From: Pseudomonas sp. IAC-BECa141
GTDB taxonomy: Bacteria; Pseudomonadota; Gammaproteobacteria; Pseudomonadales; Pseudomonadaceae
Direction of reading: 5' to 3'
Length of the DNA: 64,000 nt
NCBI RefSeq assembly: GCF_020544405.1
Contig: NZ_CP065410.1
Span: 4,154,001 to 4,218,000 of the forward strand
The position numbers were made by a program, and so were the translations under genes. The notes below the pieces were generated by a model. That model ran no database searches. It saw nothing but the letters and a program-made list of their open reading frames with translations, and had not been told where the DNA came from. Below are positions 1 through 8,648 of this stretch, piece after piece; position 1 is the first letter of the stretch, and each line of letters starts with the position of its first letter.

Positions 1-19
1 CATCATCAACAGCCAGCAT
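1..19 (-). CDS. Start of a further EPS-operon gene (partial)
   Basis: On the minus strand, 12 nt past the acyltransferase stop, an ATG (17-19) is preceded by AGGAAG at 26-31 with 6 nt spacing. Only six codons (M L A V D D) lie in the window. The spacing and ribosome site suggest the operon continues to the left; nothing can be said about the product. Confidence 0.35.
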
Positions 20-31
20 GGATCGCTTCCT

Positions 32-1075
32 TCATCGGGTCTGCGCCACCGGGGCAATGGTCGCCACCGGTTTCTTTTTCGTCGCGGCACGTTCGCCGAG
101 GAACAGCACGGAGGTGAAGTTGAACCGGCTGAAAATCATCGACAACAGCACCGGCCCGAGCAAGCCACACATCACGCCGCAGAACACCAGCACGCTTTCG
201 TCTTTCACACCGAGGCGGCCAAGGATCGAGCGCGAAGTAGCGGCGAACAACACATGAAACAGGAAAATCGAGTAGGAATAACCGCCGAGCCAGGTCAGCG
301 CCTTCGAGCGCATGTCACTGGACAGCAACGCAATGCACGACACGCAGCCCACCGTCAGACCGATCAGGCTGCGGCGGTCGACGATCAGCTCGCGGTCCAC
401 CGCCGCCACGTACAGCAGCGTCAACGAGATCAGCACAAACACCAGCGGACCGATCACCTTGAACGTCTGCTTCAGCTCGCTGACTTTCTCCTGGCCGATC
501 ATGCCCGCCACGAAGAACGGCAGCAGATAAATCGCCCCGTTGATGCCAAACGCGTCCAGCGCGAACGGCGGCAACAGGAACACCGCCGCCGCAAACGCGA
601 ACAACAGGTACAGACGCGTCGGCGTGCGCAGCAAACCGCGCCATTCCAGCAGGCCGACAAACATGAAAATGATGAACACCGCCTGCAGGAACCAGAAGTG
701 GTTGATCGGCACGTAAAACGACAACAGCGCATCCATCACGCTGACGTCCTTGTTCACGCCCGGCCCCACCGCCTGCAGCACCGAGAACGGCACCCCGACG
801 CAAAACAGCGGCACGATCAGGCGCCGCACCTTGCCGCTGAAGAACGCCGAAAAGTCATTGTTGCGAATCTTGTAGATGGAATAGATGTAGCCAGAGATGA
901 AGGTGAACAGCGGCATGCGCACGTACACCATCGAATCGGCGATCACCCGGAACGGCGAGCCGATGTCGATTTTCAAACCACCGCCCAACGGCCCGATCAC
1001 GTGATAGAGCACCAGCAACAGGCACGCCAGGCCACGCAGGGTTTCGATCTCCAGGGACTTTTTCTTGCTCGACAT
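32..1075 (-). CDS. Acyltransferase 3 family membrane protein, EPS-modifying
   Basis: This 347-residue protein is predicted to add acyl groups (typically O-acetyl) to sugars at the inner membrane. It has the family layout: an N-terminal TLRGLA block (12-17) followed by YHVIG with the conserved His25, then about ten hydrophobic segments. The family motif R14-G15 and His25 are present; the family (Acyl_transf_3, OafA/YrhL type) takes acyl groups from acyl-CoA. It is the last complete gene of the minus-strand exopolysaccharide operon, starting 12 nt after the preceding stop, so it probably decorates the repeat unit or polymer. The acyl donor and sugar target cannot be read from sequence. It could instead transfer succinyl or other acyl groups. 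Confidence 0.85.
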   Translation of the reverse strand: MSSKKKSLEIETLRGLACLLLVLYHVIGPLGGGLKIDIGSPFRVIADSMVYVRMPLFTFISGYIYSIYKIRNNDFSAFFSGKVRRLIVPLFCVGVPFSVLQAVGPGVNKDVSVMDALLSFYVPINHFWFLQAVFIIFMFVGLLEWRGLLRTPTRLYLLFAFAAAVFLLPPFALDAFGINGAIYLLPFFVAGMIGQEKVSELKQTFKVIGPLVFVLISLTLLYVAAVDRELIVDRRSLIGLTVGCVSCIALLSSDMRSKALTWLGGYSYSIFLFHVLFAATSRSILGRLGVKDESVLVFCGVMCGLLGPVLLSMIFSRFNFTSVLFLGERAATKKKPVATIAPVAQTR

Positions 1076-1087
1076 AAAGCACCCGCC

Positions 1088-2191
1088 TCAATTCAGGATT
1101 CTGGATTCAACCTTCACCGGTTTGTTCGCCCGCAGCATCAATCCCAGGCCCACGAACAACACCGGCACCACCATCGAAAAGTGCCGGGCGAACGAGCCGA
1201 AGTCCGGCTCGAACAAGCCTTGAACCAACAGGAACGCCAGCGGAATCGCGATCAGTTCCTTGGGTTTGGTCTGAATCGGCGCACCCTTGTAATCGGTCGA
1301 GGTGATGACTTTGAACAGCAGCAGCGCGGTCATGATCATCAACGCCACGAAGATCACCTGACCCGGCCCGGACAGCAGGATCAGCTCAACGGGGAACGAC
1401 AACCGAAAGAAAATGATCATCGAGTCCAGGGCCTGCGAGACGAAGTCACTGCCGCTGAGCCATGAGACGATCAGCGATTTGGAACCCTCCTCGCCCGCCG
1501 TGCGCAATTCGTTGTTGCTGGCGCGAATCGACGACACCGGAAAGCCCAGCGCCAGCTGGATCGCCATCGCAACCGCCAGGTAGAACAGGAACAGCATCAG
1601 GAAGAATGTCGTGCGCGACACATACTTCTTCATCACGCAGACGCCGACCCAGGACAGCGAAAACAGAATCCAGTACGGCCGGATCAGCACGCCGTAGATC
1701 GCCGCCGAGAGGAAAAATCCGCCGCGATATTTGCGCGTCAGCGAGCTGAACAGAATGCTCAGCACCGCCACCGACACGATGATTTCCTTGGTCAGGTTTT
1801 CCAGGAAAAACGAACGGACGACACCCCACAGGCACAGGGTGCCGAAGATGGCCAACGGCATGCGCCGGAACACCACCACGGGAATGGCCGTGAGGAAAAA
1901 GTTGCAGAACATTCCGTAGGCCCAGGCGTTGGTCAGGTTGATTCCGGTGGGCCGCAGCAGGAATGCCGAACACTCGTAGGACGAGCGATCCGGCGAGAAC
2001 GGGTTCCAGAAATTGCAGTTGTCGGCCCGGGCGTAGGACGACCACAGGGTCATCGCGTCCGGGCCCGGATCGCGGGGAATCAGCAGCGGCATGGCCACCG
2101 ACAGAAACAGCCCGGTGAACAGGATCAGGAACGACAGCGACGAATCGAGACGGCGGCCGCGAAACTCGATGCACGGCAGTTTCAGGCCCAT
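1088..2191 (-). CDS. Polytopic membrane protein, Wzy-like polymerase candidate
   Basis: The product has 367 residues from the ATG at 2191, which overlaps the end of the flippase gene by 10 nt; this favours that start over an in-frame start at 2344 deep inside the flippase. It consists of about ten hydrophobic helices, with a large periplasmic-looking loop near the N-terminus containing DPGPDAMTLW and several Cys. I do not recognise a diagnostic family motif. Its place between Wzx and an acyltransferase, its size and its many helices fit an O-antigen/EPS polymerase (Wzy), a group known for very low sequence conservation. The polymerase role is inference from context only. Confidence 0.7.
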   Translation of the reverse strand: MGLKLPCIEFRGRRLDSSLSFLILFTGLFLSVAMPLLIPRDPGPDAMTLWSSYARADNCNFWNPFSPDRSSYECSAFLLRPTGINLTNAWAYGMFCNFFLTAIPVVVFRRMPLAIFGTLCLWGVVRSFFLENLTKEIIVSVAVLSILFSSLTRKYRGGFFLSAAIYGVLIRPYWILFSLSWVGVCVMKKYVSRTTFFLMLFLFYLAVAMAIQLALGFPVSSIRASNNELRTAGEEGSKSLIVSWLSGSDFVSQALDSMIIFFRLSFPVELILLSGPGQVIFVALMIMTALLLFKVITSTDYKGAPIQTKPKELIAIPLAFLLVQGLFEPDFGSFARHFSMVVPVLFVGLGLMLRANKPVKVESRILN

Positions 2192-3414
2192 GACGCGACA
2201 GCCTTTTTCGCACGCGTGGCGCGAGTCAGCAGCGCAATCACGCCGAGCTGCACGATGATCGCGAAAACGTTGCCCCAGGCCGCGCCGTAAATCGAATAGT
2301 GCTTGATCAGCAGGTAACTGACCGGCACTGAAACCAATAGACAAATGGCCGCGCTGGCGAGGGACACCCGACTGTTTTTCGACGCAATCAACCCGCCCCA
2401 GACGATGTCGCCAATGGCACGCAGGGCGAAGGAAAAAATCAGCACGCCGAGGATGCCGTTGTCCGGACGCGGAACGCTGGTGGCGACGTAATCAAGCACC
2501 ACGTTGAAAAACAGATAAATGCCCACCGCGACCGCCGCCGACACCGCCAGCGACCGCGCGACCCATTTGTTCACGAACAACTGCCTGACCGTGAACGGTT
2601 GCTGATCGGCCTGATAACGCTTGGCGAGCAGCGGAATGCCGACCACCGCTACCACCGCGTAAGACAACGCCTGCAAGGTGTTGGCCGCCGACCACGCGTA
2701 CACATATTTACCGAGGCTGGCGTAGGGTTCGAGGTCGATGATCAGAAAGCGCTCGGCATACTGACTCAGGGCGATCAGGCCGGTGCCCAGGTAAAACGGC
2801 AACCCGGCTCTCCAAACCGCCGCCGTCGCCAGCGTTCCCTCCTCCCGCCCGCGATGAACATTCACCACGATCAGGTAACCGGCGACGATCACCAGCACGT
2901 TGGCGATGACCCACAGCCACAACACGCTGGCAATTGCGGACACCCAGCCGAGCGCCATTGCGCCCACGGCCAGCAGCGCCCAGAGCCCGGTCTTGATGAA
3001 AAACAGCAGCGCACCCGCCGTGGCTTTCTGCGCGGAAAACACGAACGAGTTGATCTCGAACGACAGATGTTCGGTGAGCAGCACCAGCGTCACGCAGGCG
3101 ATCAGCGCGGTCGTCGCCTCAACCGACTGGAACAGTGAATAAATCACCACCGTCAGCACCGACAACGCCAGGCCCACGGCCAGGTACAGCAACAGCACCT
3201 TGTCCACGACCCGGCGCGAACTGCCGCCCACGCTGATCAGCCGGTTGATCTCGGAACTGAAACCGACACTGTAGAACTTCGATGCGATCAACGACGCCGC
3301 GACCACCACGCCGTAAAAGCCCAGCGCCTCGTAACCGAGGTAATGGGTGATGGCGAGCACCAGCAAGAACTTCGCGCCCAGTGCCCCGCCGCGCAGCAAC
3401 AGCCGGAATATCAT
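2182..3414 (-). CDS. Wzx-type polysaccharide flippase
   Basis: This 410-residue integral membrane protein has about twelve hydrophobic segments and a positively charged start (MIFRLLLRGG), typical of the polysaccharide biosynthesis/MOP flippase family. Wzx proteins move the undecaprenyl-linked repeat unit from the cytoplasmic to the periplasmic face of the inner membrane for Wzy polymerisation. Its start codon overlaps the stop of the pyruvyl transferase gene as ATGA (3411-3414), showing tight translational coupling. No truncation is seen. Confidence 0.85.
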   Translation of the reverse strand: MIFRLLLRGGALGAKFLLVLAITHYLGYEALGFYGVVVAASLIASKFYSVGFSSEINRLISVGGSSRRVVDKVLLLYLAVGLALSVLTVVIYSLFQSVEATTALIACVTLVLLTEHLSFEINSFVFSAQKATAGALLFFIKTGLWALLAVGAMALGWVSAIASVLWLWVIANVLVIVAGYLIVVNVHRGREEGTLATAAVWRAGLPFYLGTGLIALSQYAERFLIIDLEPYASLGKYVYAWSAANTLQALSYAVVAVVGIPLLAKRYQADQQPFTVRQLFVNKWVARSLAVSAAVAVGIYLFFNVVLDYVATSVPRPDNGILGVLIFSFALRAIGDIVWGGLIASKNSRVSLASAAICLLVSVPVSYLLIKHYSIYGAAWGNVFAIIVQLGVIALLTRATRAKKAVASWA

Positions 3415-4523
3415 CGAATGACGCCCTTGATGATGTCGTCCATGGCCACGGTTTTCGCCTCGATCTCGCGGCAGGTGTCGGTCAGGCGTTTGCCGAAATT
3501 CGACAGCGCATCGGGTGCGTAAACCGTGTCGATGATGGTGTCGACATTGATGTCCCCGCCATTGATGACCCAGTCCTCGACGCCCATGTCCTGATAGGCG
3601 CCGAAGCCTTTGCGTTCATAGCTGATGTGATACGCCGGCACACCCGAAAGCAACGATTCGATCGCGCCGTGCAGGCGTACGGAAATCACCAGGTCCGGCT
3701 GGTATTTGGCCAGCGTCGCCTTCAGCGGCAACAGGTCTTCGGTGATGCCCAGTTCGCGATAAAACGCGCCGTCATCGTTACCCCGCACGGCGCTCTGTAC
3801 GGCGCAGACCACTTTGCTTTTGTTCTTCAAACGCTGCAGCAGCACCTTCAGGTTGGCCACGTAGGCGAGCTTCTTTTCCTTGCTCCACGCCGGCGGTTTG
3901 CGCAGCACTACGCACACCGTCGCCGGTGTCGAGGCGCAGCGGGTGAACTTGGGTTGCTGAAGAATCTTGCCGGCCAGCGCCTGCACCGCGAGATCCGGAG
4001 CGCGGTAGACATTTTCACAGGCATCGAACAGCGCCGAGGAGCGGTTATCGCGCACGAACACTGCATCGGCGCTGGCGTAGTGGCCGACGATCTTGTCGCT
4101 GTCGCCGTGGAACGGCCCGATGCTTTGCGGCAGGTACACCGACGGCACTTTGCTGAGGATCGCGGTTTCCAGTTGCTTGGCGTGGCCGAGTTTCAGCTTG
4201 ATGTGTTCGAAGGCACTTTTCGAGCGCATGTAGCCGCCACCGACGCCGACGATCAGATCGGTTTTCTTCAACAGATCCGCCAACCCGGCGTAGGACTGAT
4301 TGAGGAATACCGCCTGCTTGACCCGGCCCAGGCCCTTGGCTGCCATGACCGGCGCGTCAAAACGCGGGTGCGGCAGGTATTTGAAGGAATCCGGATCGGA
4401 AGCCACGACGCTGATCGCGGTGTCTTCGCCAAAGTTGCGCTGCACCAGCGCAATGGCCAGATCGACCAGCAGACCGTCGCCGGAATTGGAGGCACTGTAG
4501 CCATGCAAAATCGTTACGTTCAT
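3411..4523 (-). CDS. Polysaccharide pyruvyl transferase family protein
   Basis: The product has 370 residues from the ATG at 4523 (start MNVTILHGYSASNSGDG). The longer open frame to 4916 is rejected because it runs through the glycosyltransferase gene. The N-terminal SNSGDGLLVDLA glycine-rich loop, the central GVGGGYMR and SVYLPQSIGPF segments, and the C-terminal SVRLHGAIESLLSGVPAYHISYERKG region are those of the PS_pyruv_trans family (CsaB/WcaK/AmsJ type). These enzymes transfer pyruvate from phosphoenolpyruvate to sugars as a ketal. It would add acidic pyruvyl groups to the lipid-linked repeat unit before export. Members of the family sometimes have other roles, so the substrate is inference. 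Confidence 0.85.
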   Translation of the reverse strand: MNVTILHGYSASNSGDGLLVDLAIALVQRNFGEDTAISVVASDPDSFKYLPHPRFDAPVMAAKGLGRVKQAVFLNQSYAGLADLLKKTDLIVGVGGGYMRSKSAFEHIKLKLGHAKQLETAILSKVPSVYLPQSIGPFHGDSDKIVGHYASADAVFVRDNRSSALFDACENVYRAPDLAVQALAGKILQQPKFTRCASTPATVCVVLRKPPAWSKEKKLAYVANLKVLLQRLKNKSKVVCAVQSAVRGNDDGAFYRELGITEDLLPLKATLAKYQPDLVISVRLHGAIESLLSGVPAYHISYERKGFGAYQDMGVEDWVINGGDINVDTIIDTVYAPDALSNFGKRLTDTCREIEAKTVAMDDIIKGVIR

Positions 4524-4537
4524 GAGCGGAGTTCTAC

Positions 4538-5614
4538 TTAATAAGAGGGAGCGGAATACACGTCGTAGGTCTGACGGATCATCAACGCGGCGCTGAAACG
4601 CTCGCGGACGATGCGCCGACCTTCGATGCCGAGGGCCGACAATGCAGGCTTCTGGATTTGCTTCAGCCGATCGGCCAGCGCCTGGTGATCCCCGGCGGGG
4701 AACACGTAACCGGACACGCCATGGGTGACCAGTTCGGGCAACGACGTGCAGTCGCTGGCGATCACCGGCAGGCCCAGCGCCATGCCTTCCAGCGGCACCA
4801 TGGCAAAGCCTTCCCAGCGACTCGGGACGATCAGCGCATCGGCTTTCTGATACAGCGCGTGCACCTCGGTTGGCGTCACCCAAGGCAGATATTCCACGCC
4901 ATCCAGCGGCGGACACTCGACGACGTCCTCGTTCACCGCACTGCCCACCACCGTCAGTTTCAGGTCGCTGCGCTGTGCTTCGGTGTAGGCCTTGAGCAAC
5001 ACGTCGAAGCCTTTCTGATAGTCGAGGCGGCCGACAAACAGCAGATGAATCGGTGCCGGATCGTTGACCTTGCGTTCGTCATTCTTGTGATCGATGCCGT
5101 TGTAGATCAGCGTCATGCGCTTGCGCTCGATGCCAAATTTCGCGGCCTTGTCCAGCTCGAACTGGCTGACGCAGATGATCCTGTCCGTGACCTTCTGCAG
5201 CACCCGCTCGATCCAGGCATAGACTTTCTGCTTGATCGGCGAGCTTTCCATCAGGAACGAAAACGCATGCGGGCAGTAGACGATTTTCGGCTTGCGCCAC
5301 GGTCGCAGAAGCACGCACACGCAACGCCCGATCACCCCGGAAAAGGTGCTGTGCAAATGCACCACATCGGGTTTTTCCTTGAGCAGGACCCGCGCCAGTT
5401 GCCAGGCAAAACGCAGCAGCGACGGCACATTCCGCCCGCTGCGGGCGAAGGTGCGGATCTGCTGTTCATCGATGCCGTGCAGTTCTTTTTTCTGGTCGAG
5501 CGGGACCAGATACACCAGCTCATAGCGCCCGTCTTCCGGCGCCGCCGAAATCGTGCGGATGACCGTCGCCACCCCGCCTTTGATCGTTTCCGCCACGTGC
5601 AGTATTTTTTTCAC
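4538..5614 (-). CDS. GT4 family glycosyltransferase
   Basis: This 358-residue cytoplasmic glycosyltransferase has the GT-B two-domain layout. The N-terminal domain begins ILHVAETIKGGVATVIRT (acceptor-side glycine loop), and the C-terminal domain has LLFVGRLDYQKGFDVLLKA (about 190-208) and VPSRWEGFAMVPLEGMALG, the E-x7-E nucleotide-sugar site of GT4 (Glycos_transf_1). It lies between the BY-kinase gene (41 nt upstream) and the pyruvyl transferase gene (14 nt downstream). It should add one sugar of the repeat unit; donor and linkage are not readable. It is the only glycosyltransferase of the locus inside this window, so others must lie to the left. Confidence 0.88.
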   Translation of the reverse strand: MKKILHVAETIKGGVATVIRTISAAPEDGRYELVYLVPLDQKKELHGIDEQQIRTFARSGRNVPSLLRFAWQLARVLLKEKPDVVHLHSTFSGVIGRCVCVLLRPWRKPKIVYCPHAFSFLMESSPIKQKVYAWIERVLQKVTDRIICVSQFELDKAAKFGIERKRMTLIYNGIDHKNDERKVNDPAPIHLLFVGRLDYQKGFDVLLKAYTEAQRSDLKLTVVGSAVNEDVVECPPLDGVEYLPWVTPTEVHALYQKADALIVPSRWEGFAMVPLEGMALGLPVIASDCTSLPELVTHGVSGYVFPAGDHQALADRLKQIQKPALSALGIEGRRIVRERFSAALMIRQTYDVYSAPSY

Positions 5615-5655
5615 AACCCACCCACTTTCATGCCTGTAAGGACCATCCCCGAGAT

Positions 5656-7878
5656 TCAGGACTGGTCGGACGCGTATTCGTAGTTGTAATAGCTGCCGTT
5701 GCCGTAATAGCTGGCCGCGCGCTTCTCGACGCCGTTGAACACCGCGCCCTTCAACTCGATACCGTTCTGGGCGAAACGCCGGATCGTCATTTCGATTTCC
5801 TTGGCCGGGTTTACCCCGAACCGCGCGACGATCAGGCTGATGCCGGCTTCGCGACCGACAATCGCCGCATCGGTCACGGCCAGCAGCGGTGGCGTGTCGA
5901 TGATCACCACGTCATAACGCTCGCTGAGTTGCGCCAGCAGTTCGCGGAAATTGGCGTGCATCAACAGTTCGGAAGGGTTGGGCGGGACCTGGCCACGGCT
6001 GATGAAATGCAGGTTGTCGACCTCGACCTTGTTGATCGCCTGATCGAGGGTGCAGCGCTTGACCAGCAGATCCGACAAACCGTTGGTGATCGGCGTGTTC
6101 AGCGTTTTGTGCAGATGCCCTTTGCGCATGTCGGCGTCGATCAGCACCACGCGCTGCCCGCTCTGCGCCATGACCGCCGCGAGGTTGGAAGAGACGAAGG
6201 TCTTGCCGACCTGCGGGCTCGGCCCGGAAATCATGATGCGGTTGTTGGTCGAATCCAGCGCTGCGAAGTGCAGGCAGGTACGCAGGCTGCGGATCGATTC
6301 GATGGACAGGTCCGTCGGGTTACGCAGGGCCAACAGATACGCCGGCGTGTCCGCCGCGACTTTGGCCCGGACTTTTTTGCTGTCTTCTTCCTGTTGCAGG
6401 GCGCTGTAGGGAATCGAAGCGTAGACCGGCAAGCCGAGCTGCTCGATGCCTTCCGGGCCTTCCAGGCCCTTGCTCAGGGATTTGCGCAACAGCACCAGCG
6501 CCACGCCGACGAAGGCGCCGAGGAAAGTGGCGATCAACACGATCAGGGCTTTTTTCGGTTTGACCGGGCTGGTCAGGTCGACGTCCGCCGTATCCACCAG
6601 ACGCACGTTGCCCACGGCACCGGCGCGGATGATGTCCAGCTCCTGGGACTTGTTCAGCAACTGGGTGTAGATCTGCGAGGCGACTTCGACGTCGCGAGTC
6701 AGGTTGAGCAGTTCCTGCTGCGTGGCCGGCAGGTCCTGAACCTTGCCTTCCAGCGAACGCTGTTGCTGGGTCAATTCACCGATCTGGGTCATCAGCGCAC
6801 GGTAGGCCGGGTGCTGTTTGGTGAACTTGCGATCCATCTCTGCCTGCTGCAGTTTCAGCTCGGAAATCCGCGTTTCGAGCGCCACGGACTGGCCCAGCAC
6901 CGATTGGGTTTCCAGCGAGATGTTCACGGTCTTGCCGTGGGTCTGGTAGGCATTGAGCGCATCGCTGGCCTTGGCCAGATCGCGTTTGACCTGCGGTAAC
7001 TGGCTTTGCAGGAAGGCCAGGCTCTGCGCCGCTTCGGCGGAGGTGCGGCGTACGTTCTGATCCACGTACAGCGAGGCGATCTTGTTGAGGATCTTCACCG
7101 CTTCGGCGGCATCGCTGCTGGCCAGGGCCAGACGGATGATCCCCGATTCCTTGCCTTGCTCGGAGATGTCCAGCGCGTCCTGATAGCCCTGAATGGTCAC
7201 GATTCGCGGGTAGCGCACCACCTCGAAACGGGTCCCGGGGTTGGCCAACAGTTGCGCGACCTGCCCTTCCACGCCGTCCTGCGCGAAAGCCTCGCCCGCC
7301 ACGCCGTCGACCAGCAGGTTGTCGTTGTCGTCCAGCAACTGGAAACGATGTTGCTCGCCGGCGATCAAGGTGAGTTTCTTGCCCAGCAATTCCTTGGGCA
7401 GATTGAGCTTTGCAAACTCCAGGCGTTCACCGCCCCAGGCGTAGCTGCTCAGGCCGAAACGCGGCGGCGCGACGCTGAGTTCGGTCTCACCGCGATAGCG
7501 TCGGGAAAGGAAGCCGCCAATCAGCGGAAAGGTATTGGGGGTGACGTCGATGTCCAGGCGCAAGTCGTCGACCGTCTTGCCGATCACCGCGCGGGATTTG
7601 ATGATGCCGATTTCGGTCACCGACGGCGATTGCCCGCCGAGCATGCTGTTGAGGTCGGAAAAACCGAGCATGTCGTTCTTCTTCGGTTCGACCTGCACCA
7701 GCGCGTTGGCCAGATACACCGGCGTGGCCAAAATCGCATAGGCCACACCGGTCATCATGAATGCGCCGGTGAACGCACCGATCAACCACTTCTGGTCGAT
7801 CAGGCTGCCGAAGATGCCGAGAAGATCAATACTGTCTTGATCGTTGTCGCGAGTGCCGATTACTGACGGTAACTGCAT
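5656..7878 (-). CDS. Wzc-like polysaccharide co-polymerase / BY-tyrosine kinase
   Basis: This 740-residue fusion has a Wzz-type chain-length domain with two membrane helices (about 30-52 and 440-462), long periplasmic coiled coils, and a C-terminal cytoplasmic BY-kinase. The kinase shows Walker A GPSPQVGKT (552-560), Walker A' LIDAD (579-583), Walker B VVIID (657-661) and a Tyr-rich tail (724-735, six tyrosines). In such proteins cycles of tail autophosphorylation and dephosphorylation control polymer length and export. The gene lies 38 nt after the phosphatase that would dephosphorylate it. No outer-membrane Wza/OPX gene is visible here; it presumably lies outside the window. Confidence 0.93.
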   Translation of the reverse strand: MQLPSVIGTRDNDQDSIDLLGIFGSLIDQKWLIGAFTGAFMMTGVAYAILATPVYLANALVQVEPKKNDMLGFSDLNSMLGGQSPSVTEIGIIKSRAVIGKTVDDLRLDIDVTPNTFPLIGGFLSRRYRGETELSVAPPRFGLSSYAWGGERLEFAKLNLPKELLGKKLTLIAGEQHRFQLLDDNDNLLVDGVAGEAFAQDGVEGQVAQLLANPGTRFEVVRYPRIVTIQGYQDALDISEQGKESGIIRLALASSDAAEAVKILNKIASLYVDQNVRRTSAEAAQSLAFLQSQLPQVKRDLAKASDALNAYQTHGKTVNISLETQSVLGQSVALETRISELKLQQAEMDRKFTKQHPAYRALMTQIGELTQQQRSLEGKVQDLPATQQELLNLTRDVEVASQIYTQLLNKSQELDIIRAGAVGNVRLVDTADVDLTSPVKPKKALIVLIATFLGAFVGVALVLLRKSLSKGLEGPEGIEQLGLPVYASIPYSALQQEEDSKKVRAKVAADTPAYLLALRNPTDLSIESIRSLRTCLHFAALDSTNNRIMISGPSPQVGKTFVSSNLAAVMAQSGQRVVLIDADMRKGHLHKTLNTPITNGLSDLLVKRCTLDQAINKVEVDNLHFISRGQVPPNPSELLMHANFRELLAQLSERYDVVIIDTPPLLAVTDAAIVGREAGISLIVARFGVNPAKEIEMTIRRFAQNGIELKGAVFNGVEKRAASYYGNGSYYNYEYASDQS

Positions 7879-7916
7879 AAGTCTTTCTTACCATTCACTG
7901 AACTGAAGAATATTCA

Positions 7917-8357
7917 TCAACGCGCCAGGCGTTGCGCCCATGAGCTAACAGCATCTTCAATCAATGCATGGGCATGAATAAAAGCGGCTTGCCCCTGGCG
8001 ATACGGGTCCTGTATTTCTCGTTCGCTCTGCCACTTGCCCAGCAGAAACACTTTGCCCCTGGCGTGAGAGGCAATCTTCAGTACTTGATTAACATGTTGT
8101 TTTTCCATCACCAGAATCAGGTCTGATTCATTGACGATGTCCGCTGTCAGTTGCCGCGCCTTGAACCCTTCGGCACTGTGGCCGCGTTCTTCCAGCACCT
8201 GGCGCGCGGTCGACTCCATGCCTTCGCCGACCCGCGCAGACAGACCTGCTGAGGTCACGCTGATCGCCGAGGGTGTCAGTGCATTGCGCAACAGAAGTTC
8301 CGCTGTCGGACTTCGGCAGATATTGCCTACGCAAACGACAAGAATCTTTTTGAACAA
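7917..8357 (-). CDS. Low-molecular-weight protein-tyrosine phosphatase (Wzb-like)
   Basis: This 146-residue protein carries the phosphate loop VCVGNICRSP near the N-terminus (C-x5-R, nucleophilic Cys9 and Arg15) and the general-acid DPYRQG motif near the C-terminus, so all catalytic residues are present. It is the first gene of the minus-strand exopolysaccharide operon and directly precedes the BY-kinase, the standard Wzb-Wzc pairing. It is expected to remove phosphate from the Wzc tyrosine tail. The operon promoter should lie in 8358-8648. Confidence 0.93.
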   Translation of the reverse strand: MFKKILVVCVGNICRSPTAELLLRNALTPSAISVTSAGLSARVGEGMESTARQVLEERGHSAEGFKARQLTADIVNESDLILVMEKQHVNQVLKIASHARGKVFLLGKWQSEREIQDPYRQGQAAFIHAHALIEDAVSSWAQRLAR

Positions 8358-8648
8358 GGTTTACTTTCCCGTGTAATGTCAATCGGCCAACATGCCTTGC
8401 ACATTCGAATGAACCCGCAAGACCTTCCTTCACTCGGAAATAGATTCACCCGTTAATACCGGTGCATTAAGTACCACGGCCTTTAAAAGTCCCCCAACCA
8501 GAATTACCGGACTAAAAATAACTGTGATTTTCAGGCGAAAGTTTTCCGACAAAAAATAACATTCGTGCACTTAGTGCCCCTGTTGCTCTCGAAACTTATG
8601 TAACGAGATAACCCTCAGCTAGATGTCATTCTCATCAGGAGAGCAGAC
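8358..8648. promoter_or_regulatory. Divergent AT-rich region between EPS operon and glycoside hydrolase
   Basis: 291 bases without a gene, markedly richer in A+T than the flanks, holding promoters for the minus-strand EPS operon and the plus-strand hydrolase gene. AGGAGAG at 8637-8643 is the ribosome site of the hydrolase. A short inverted sequence, GGTGCATTAAGTACC, lies at 8461-8475. I cannot assign a sigma factor or regulator with confidence. Confidence 0.5.

Noticed and set aside
254..1465. Open frame of 403 codons on the plus strand at the left end
   Set aside because: Antisense to the acyltransferase and Wzy-like genes; His/Gln/Arg-rich low-complexity sequence.
4524..4916. Amino-terminal extension of the pyruvyl transferase
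   Set aside because: The extension overlaps the glycosyltransferase gene in another frame and looks like shadow sequence; the family start is MNVTILHGY.
8590..8620. AlgU-type promoter before the glycoside hydrolase
   Set aside because: GAAACTT resembles GAACTT but no convincing -10 follows at 16-17 bases.
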